Positions 19,830-24,561 of a stretch of 24,561 bases of DNA are shown one piece after another. Position numbers and translations under genes: made by a program. Origin of the DNA: Plakobranchus ocellatus (Eukaryota > Mollusca > Gastropoda > Plakobranchidae); NCBI GenBank assembly GCA_019648995.1, contig BLXT01002128.1, positions 30,211-54,771 on the forward strand, read 5' to 3'. How positions within the stretch are numbered: position 1 is the stretch's first letter; each line of letters starts with the position of its first letter. Below the pieces are notes generated by a model. That model ran no database searches. It worked only from the letters and a program-made list of their open reading frames with translations, and was not told the origin of the DNA.

Positions 19830-20295
19830 TTAATTGATATGTTGAACTTGTTTGTGTAAATGGATCCTCTCTCAGATAAATGTTACCGTATACTTTTGGT
19901 AGAGGCCCCTATTCTGAGAGACTGTTGCTTCATGCAGTGAGATTCTAAGAGTAAAAGGAAAACTAGAACTGACTCCATCATACGTGACATGAAAGTGCTA
20001 CTAATACTAAGTATCTTAGCGTTTATTATTCACATTTAAGTGTCCAACTGTTTAAAGTAATATTTTCACCCATGGTAACGACCGCCATCTTTTCTTAAAC
20101 TTCATTGATTAAAATATGTGGTGTTCAAAATCCATCTCCTTCTAGAGATGAAATTCAAATCATTTGAAACTTTGCCAACATATTTCTAAATTATATTTAA
20201 GGCTTTTTTGGATATCTTGAACTCCACGTCGCCTAGGATCAAAATAAAGTACAAAAATCTCCTCTGTCTGAAAAGCTAAGTTATATATCTTCTAT
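19830..20295. other. Spacer between foldback element and second duplicate, nothing recognised
   Basis: AT-rich sequence with no domain, repeat or RNA gene that I can support on either strand. Confidence 0.4.
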
Positions 20296-20812
20296 GCTTT
20301 TGCACTTTAGGCTTACTGTATTACATGTGTGTTTGTGAGTTTGTAAAGCAGTACAAAATCCAAATCATAACCATGCCGGATTTTTTACATAAAATTATAA
20401 AAATCTGTTCCATGAAGTTAAGAACTAAATCTTTTATATTAAGGATGTTACTTTGTTATGAGTAAATATCGCTCTAAGAATCGTGACTGCAGACCTAGCT
20501 ATAAATGATCAAGGTGCAATCAAACCGTGGTGGAGCAAATTGTAGCCGTAAAAAAAAAAATAAAATAAAATCCATTGATGTACAAAAAATTTTAATCCTT
20601 CGACTTGTCTTTCGTTTAATCTAAATGTATCCAATTTTGTTCAGTTTTAATTTAAATAATGTCTTTTTTTCCTCACTGGCGGGCCTGTCCTCATGTTTTT
20701 TCCATCCCCAACGCATCGAAAAGAGGGTCAGAGAGAGGAGCAGCAGCAGCAGACACAAGAGCCGCCCGTGCTGGAGGCATTGAGTCGTTCCAATTCCGAC
20801 ATGTAACGGCTG
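20296..20812 (+). repeat. Direct duplicated segment, copy 2
   Basis: Counterpart of 18,813-19,334 in the same orientation. Its exon-like end (about 20,710-20,808) reads KEGQREEQQQQTQEPPVLEA, then LSRSNSDM and a TAA stop. It includes a (CAG)4 run absent from copy 1. Both acceptor AG positions of copy 1 are altered here (AACG and TCAT instead). If this was ever an exon it has probably lost its splice site, or it uses another one. Confidence 0.8.
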
Positions 20813-21588
20813 TTGAACTATAACACTTTTCTTACATTTGCCCAGAAAAATTCCTCGGGAATGTTGGGGGTTATGCTCCTACGGAAAAAAAAAAAAAGAA
20901 ACAAAAAACATTTTCTTAACGGGTTCCATAGGGCCAAAATGAGAGTTACAACCATGTGGAACAATTTTTAGGGCTAATGAAAGGAAAAGCAAATAATATT
21001 AGAATGTTACTTCATGCACAAATTATAGATTACAGTGTTCACTTAGAAAAAAATTAATCGGGTGGAAACGATAAAATTAACAAACTTACGCATTAAACAC
21101 TGTGGACAATAGGTTTTTATAATTATGTGCAAAGCATAGTCTGAGAGAGTAAGTTGATAATTGGGGTTTTGACCTCTTGCTAGGAAAAAAAACTTGAAGG
21201 AGCCTGTCTTTCGTGACCAAACTGTCCGTTCCCCACCCTTATCTCTCCTTGTCTTGTTTCCGTTGTTTCACTTCAGTTGATCGACATGTCTTGAATTGTT
21301 TTTATTCTCCATCGATTGTCGGATAAAATGCAGGTCTAATGTAAAGCGTAGGTTGATGAACACTTTGATAAAATATTTACTCTCGTTGGTAGGCATCTAA
21401 TTTCCCTGTGGAAAAGTATATACTCATTTTTCATTGTGTTATTTAATTTTGAAATGAATGTATTTACATATATGTAAAAATATTTACATATGAATATGTA
21501 TATATAGATTTGAGAATAATGAAATGTATCCATTTAAATGTTTGTATATGTATTTATGTATGTGTATTATGTACAATATGTGTTGTAT
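20813..21588. other. AT-rich spacer, nothing recognised
   Basis: No gene or named repeat is seen. An A run with few interruptions lies at 20,884-20,909. Confidence 0.5.
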
Positions 21589-21696
21589 GTATCTGTGTGT
21601 GTCGATATATATAAAGTATGGTGTCTATATATGCATGTGTACGGAGTGTATTTGTGTGCTTATAATATATACGTATGAATTTGCGAGCGCACGTAA
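21589..21696 (+). repeat. ~105 bp diverged direct repeat, copy 1
   Basis: Shares with 21,901-22,002 the ordered landmarks GTATCTGT, GTCGATATAT, AGTATGGTG or TGTATGGTG, GTGTAC(G/A)GAGTGTATTTGTGTGCT and GCGCACGTA. The pair flanks the ATGT microsatellite in direct orientation. Confidence 0.7.
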
Positions 21697-21800
21697 TATT
21701 ATTCAAATTCTTCCATTAAATCAATAAATGTGTTTGTGTCTGGTGTGTGTGTGTGGATTTTTTTATGTATGCATGTTCAGTAGACCATATCTGAATGTAT

Positions 21801-21862
21801 ACATGTATGTATTTATGTATGTATGTATGTATGTATGTATGTATGTATGTATGTATGTATGT
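21801..21862 (+). repeat. (ATGT)n microsatellite
   Basis: About 15 tetranucleotide units, one of them interrupted near 21,811-21,814. Short open frames across it are products of the repeat. Confidence 0.95.
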
Positions 21863-21900
21863 ACATTGTATATATATCATAATGTATTAAATTATATTTG

Positions 21901-22002
21901 TGTATCTGTATGTCGATATATGTATGGTGATGTATTGTAAGTGTACAGAGTGTATTTGTGTGCTCATAAAGTTGTAAATCTGTAAATCTGATAGCGCACG
22001 TA
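21901..22002 (+). repeat. ~105 bp diverged direct repeat, copy 2
   Basis: Second copy of the repeat at 21,589-21,696, separated from it by about 200 bp that include the ATGT tract. The block GTGTAC-GAGTGTATTTGTGTGCT is almost identical in both. Confidence 0.7.
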
Positions 22003-22111
22003 TGTGATAAAAATTATTATACTCTTTTTGTTTAATTTTATGTCACATTTTTTTTTTTATTTAGACACTCCTTTGTAATTTATTTTTATTTTCTACTTTT
22101 TCTTCTTCACC

Positions 22112-22115
<4 letters not shown>

Positions 22116-22162
<47 letters not shown>
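22116..22162 (+). repeat. (CT)n microsatellite
   Basis: Uninterrupted CT dinucleotides, about 23 units, inside a pyrimidine-rich stretch. Confidence 0.95.
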
Positions 22163-22166
<4 letters not shown>

Positions 22167-23280
22167 AATGTTCTTTACAAATATTACAATGGCTAATTTT
22201 CTTCCATACAATTTTAAACCATTTATTTTATTTTACATACTCTTTCCTTTTAATTTTTTTTCCTCTAGTTCTAAAGCGTAATGTCTAGACTGTTCTATTG
22301 CATATAATTAAAATCACTTGCTTATTTTTTGCTCCATACTTGAGAGACGAAAAGTTAATTCATAAACATTTCTTCAATTTCTGCATTAAATTAAATATTG
22401 ATTACTGACATCAATGAAAAAGGGCGTGATTGTAAACATGAAGTAAAGTCAATAAATCAAGCAATCTTTGTAATTGCTCCAAATCTAGCATTTTTTGTTG
22501 GTATCGTCAAAATCGTTCACTTCAATATGAAGCTCATTTAGTGTGAGTGAATTAAGAACAAAAAAGTCATTCATTTAAAAAGTCATAACTCAATTCTTAT
22601 GTAATTGTAAGTACACATGTAGTACCAATTGAATCGTGATAATAAGCTGCATTCAATGCATATTTGACCTGTCATTCGGCCTCCCTGATTATTATAGTAT
22701 TTAGCATTATATGATAGATATACTGTGTTGAGATTTCAGCTCAGGTTCCAAGGCTTCTCTCAGAAACCCAAGAACTAGAGTAGATCTAGATCTAACTTAT
22801 ATTTCAGTTTTCAGGGAAATGCCAAACAGATTCAACCTAAACAATAATAGTCGTCACTGCCACATATACGGTCTACTTCATGCTAGGATTAGGACAAGAG
22901 TGAGACATTCTCGCCCCCAAGTCCTGCAGATAGGAAACTAAATTAAATCTAATGTAGATCAAATGAAAAAAAAACCAAGCTTTCAATTTTTTTTTAGGTA
23001 GCATAGCTCGACTTAAAAATGAAAAATGATTGAGAGTTAATAGAAAGGTGATCTAACAAAAATAAGAAAACATAATGAGTCCTTGATTATACTTTACTAA
23101 TAAATAGAGAAAACAATTTAATTAGAATTTCATTACCAAGGCAAATATATACATGCAATGATGTATGTAGAAAGAAAAAAATTGTTCTTTGGGTTTTTAG
23201 AAGCAAAACAGTTGTTTCCTTTCCATTCTGGAATGGGTTGACAACTAGCAAGCAAGCAACTGAAACATTTTTACTATCAT
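22163..23280. other. AT-rich spacer, nothing recognised
   Basis: No domain or RNA gene is seen. One AGATCTAGATCTA palindromic block lies at 22,782-22,794. Confidence 0.5.
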
Positions 23281-23522
23281 TGTAGCCAACACCATTAATA
23301 TTACCATTACAAATAACGATTTCCACAATTACTAGTGCTGCTAGTATCACTAATAGTAATACTACCAGTGCTGTTAACATTTTTTGCTGTTGCTACTATT
23401 TTCTGTTAACAACAGCATTCACTATTTATTGCACTATTGCCGCCACCACGACCACTGCTGCTGCTGCCGCTACCACTATTACAAGTGTACAACTGCTACC
23501 ACTACTACTATTACTAAATATT
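23281..23522. repeat. Degenerate trinucleotide-rich tract (ACT/ACC/CTG)
   Basis: Imperfect runs of ACT, ATT, ACC, CTG and GCC triplets. The minus strand can be read as a hydrophobic, membrane-like peptide (LVVLLLVILAALVIV), but this follows from the repeats and not from a gene. Confidence 0.7.
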
Positions 23523-23594
23523 AGTAATACTAACCCCCACTTCCTAGCCTTCACCCACTGTTGATATTGAACAGTGGCATTTCCATAACATGAC

Positions 23595-23690
23595 ATTTAA
23601 GGAAGGGTATATTTTTTTAAATTAACTTTTGTGTATATTGCAATTTAAGGAAGGGTATAATTTTTTAAATTAACTTTTGTGTACGATGCA
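23595..23690 (+). repeat. Two tandem copies of a 48 bp unit
   Basis: Units at 23,595-23,642 and 23,643-23,690 both begin ATTTAAGGAAGGGTATA and end GCA, with only a few differences. This points to a recent local duplication. Confidence 0.9.
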
Positions 23691-24561
23691 ATATGAAATT
23701 TTCTCACCTATAACTAAATTTACTCATAAAAATTGGCTGAAGCATACCTTGGGTCTAGTGGCAAGAGCATGTTCTTCATTAAGGAATCAACTTAATTAGA
23801 CCAAGCGCACTATTTTTTTTATACTCCATCCTTAAGGCAGTGAAAGGGACTATGAGGCCTGCTAGTTTGGCCAATGGAACATAGGACTAAAGGAGGCAGA
23901 ATTGTCCATGTTCATGGTACAGATTTCTTAGGATAATGTTTTAGACTGAAATCTTTCTGGGAGGACATACAAAATACATAATAAATATAATATCTCAATT
24001 CTTATTTTCAGATTGCAGGTATTCCCTTTATTCATTAATGCTTTAGTCTACAATTCATTTTAAAAATTTAAGGAAACAATGACAATACAATTAGGTCAAA
24101 AACATAAATAAAGCGCTGCCAAAATGAAAATAAAAAACACTCCAAACATTTCTGTTGTTACTTCATAAAAACTTCTTCTTCAAAAGTTCTCATACATGAC
24201 ACCCAATCTATGCTCTACACAATTTTGTCTCTCAACAATAGCAGACATGGAAAAAAAAAGGTAGCACCCATTTTTAAAACATTATTTTTTCAAGTGTCAT
24301 AAATCATGAATAACAAGAACATATGAGAAGAATTACATTTTCCACAAGGCATAGAAACACCTAAAAAATGATGAAGTTTTCAAAATTATTCCAACAAAGT
24401 TTTTACACTGATGACACTGTCACAAATGTAAGTCAGCCATTTTCTTCATTCAACTTTTCAAGAAAGCTGTTATAAGTTAGTGGATTTTTTTTCTTTGTTG
24501 GATACACATGTAGCATATACATTGTTACTTCAATGCTTTTGGTTTTTTTTTTTTTTTTTTT
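23691..24561. other. AT-rich spacer ending in a T run, nothing recognised
   Basis: No gene is seen. The window ends in about 21 consecutive T, which could be a repeat tail or just the place where the window was cut. Confidence 0.5.

Noticed and set aside
21524-21940. Cysteine- and tyrosine-rich open frames (YVCMYVCMYVC-like), superficially like a toxin or keratin-associated protein
   Set aside because: They arise from ATGT and TG-rich simple repeats.
23087-23380. Minus-strand open frame with a strong transmembrane-like N-terminus
   Set aside because: The hydrophobic stretch is the translation of a degenerate trinucleotide tract, and the rest shows no domain.
1-24561. A complete novel gene system
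   Set aside because: After reading both strands I find no complete gene and no set of co-located intact genes; everything strong is explained by one host exon, mobile-element fossils and simple repeats.

Overview
This window looks like animal (eukaryotic) DNA. It is AT-rich, most proteins are broken, several LINE clades, mariner remains and a Ty3/gypsy-type LTR element are present, and one clean intron-flanked EGF-like exon is visible. Recurrent AGATCTAG-type palindromes, simple-sequence tracts and the family mix suggest a mollusc, perhaps a heterobranch gastropod. The species is an inference; nothing in the sequence proves it.

Layout. 1-2.04 kb is AT-rich DNA with no recognisable gene. 2044-2169 (+) is an eight-cysteine EGF-like exon of a host gene, phase 1 at both ends. 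After a GGN microsatellite, 2.65-5.27 kb (+) holds two pieces of an R2/NeSL-like LINE that uses a restriction-like endonuclease. The C-terminal piece comes first, the N-terminal piece second, with a tRNA-like SINE head between them. At about 5.27 kb this joins the RNase H end of a different LINE. 6.56-7.53 kb (-) holds decayed mariner DNA.

7.53-12.0 kb (-) is a broken Ty3/gypsy-type element with one recognisable LTR. Its pol order is protease, integrase, reverse transcriptase, the Gmr1-like arrangement. It appears to sit in mariner sequence, because the N-terminal half of a mariner transposase abuts its upper side. In that mariner piece a helix-turn-helix unit is present about three times in tandem. 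12.66-15.48 kb holds nothing recognisable. 15.49-18.25 kb (-) is a nearly full-length but dead RTE-like LINE with an APE endonuclease and a reverse transcriptase.

18.8-20.8 kb contains a ~520 bp segment present twice in direct orientation. Each copy carries a similar basic, proline-rich peptide, and one copy has plausible phase-1 splice borders. Between the copies lies a ~460 bp foldback element with 83 bp arms. The last 3.7 kb is simple-sequence DNA and AT-rich spacer.

There are no operons and no complete genes. The window is best read as intron or intergenic space of one or more host genes, filled by successive transposon insertions. I see no convincing new biological system. The most unusual items are the integrase-before-RT element, the permuted LINE, the triplicated mariner HTH, the duplicated exon-like segment and the foldback element.
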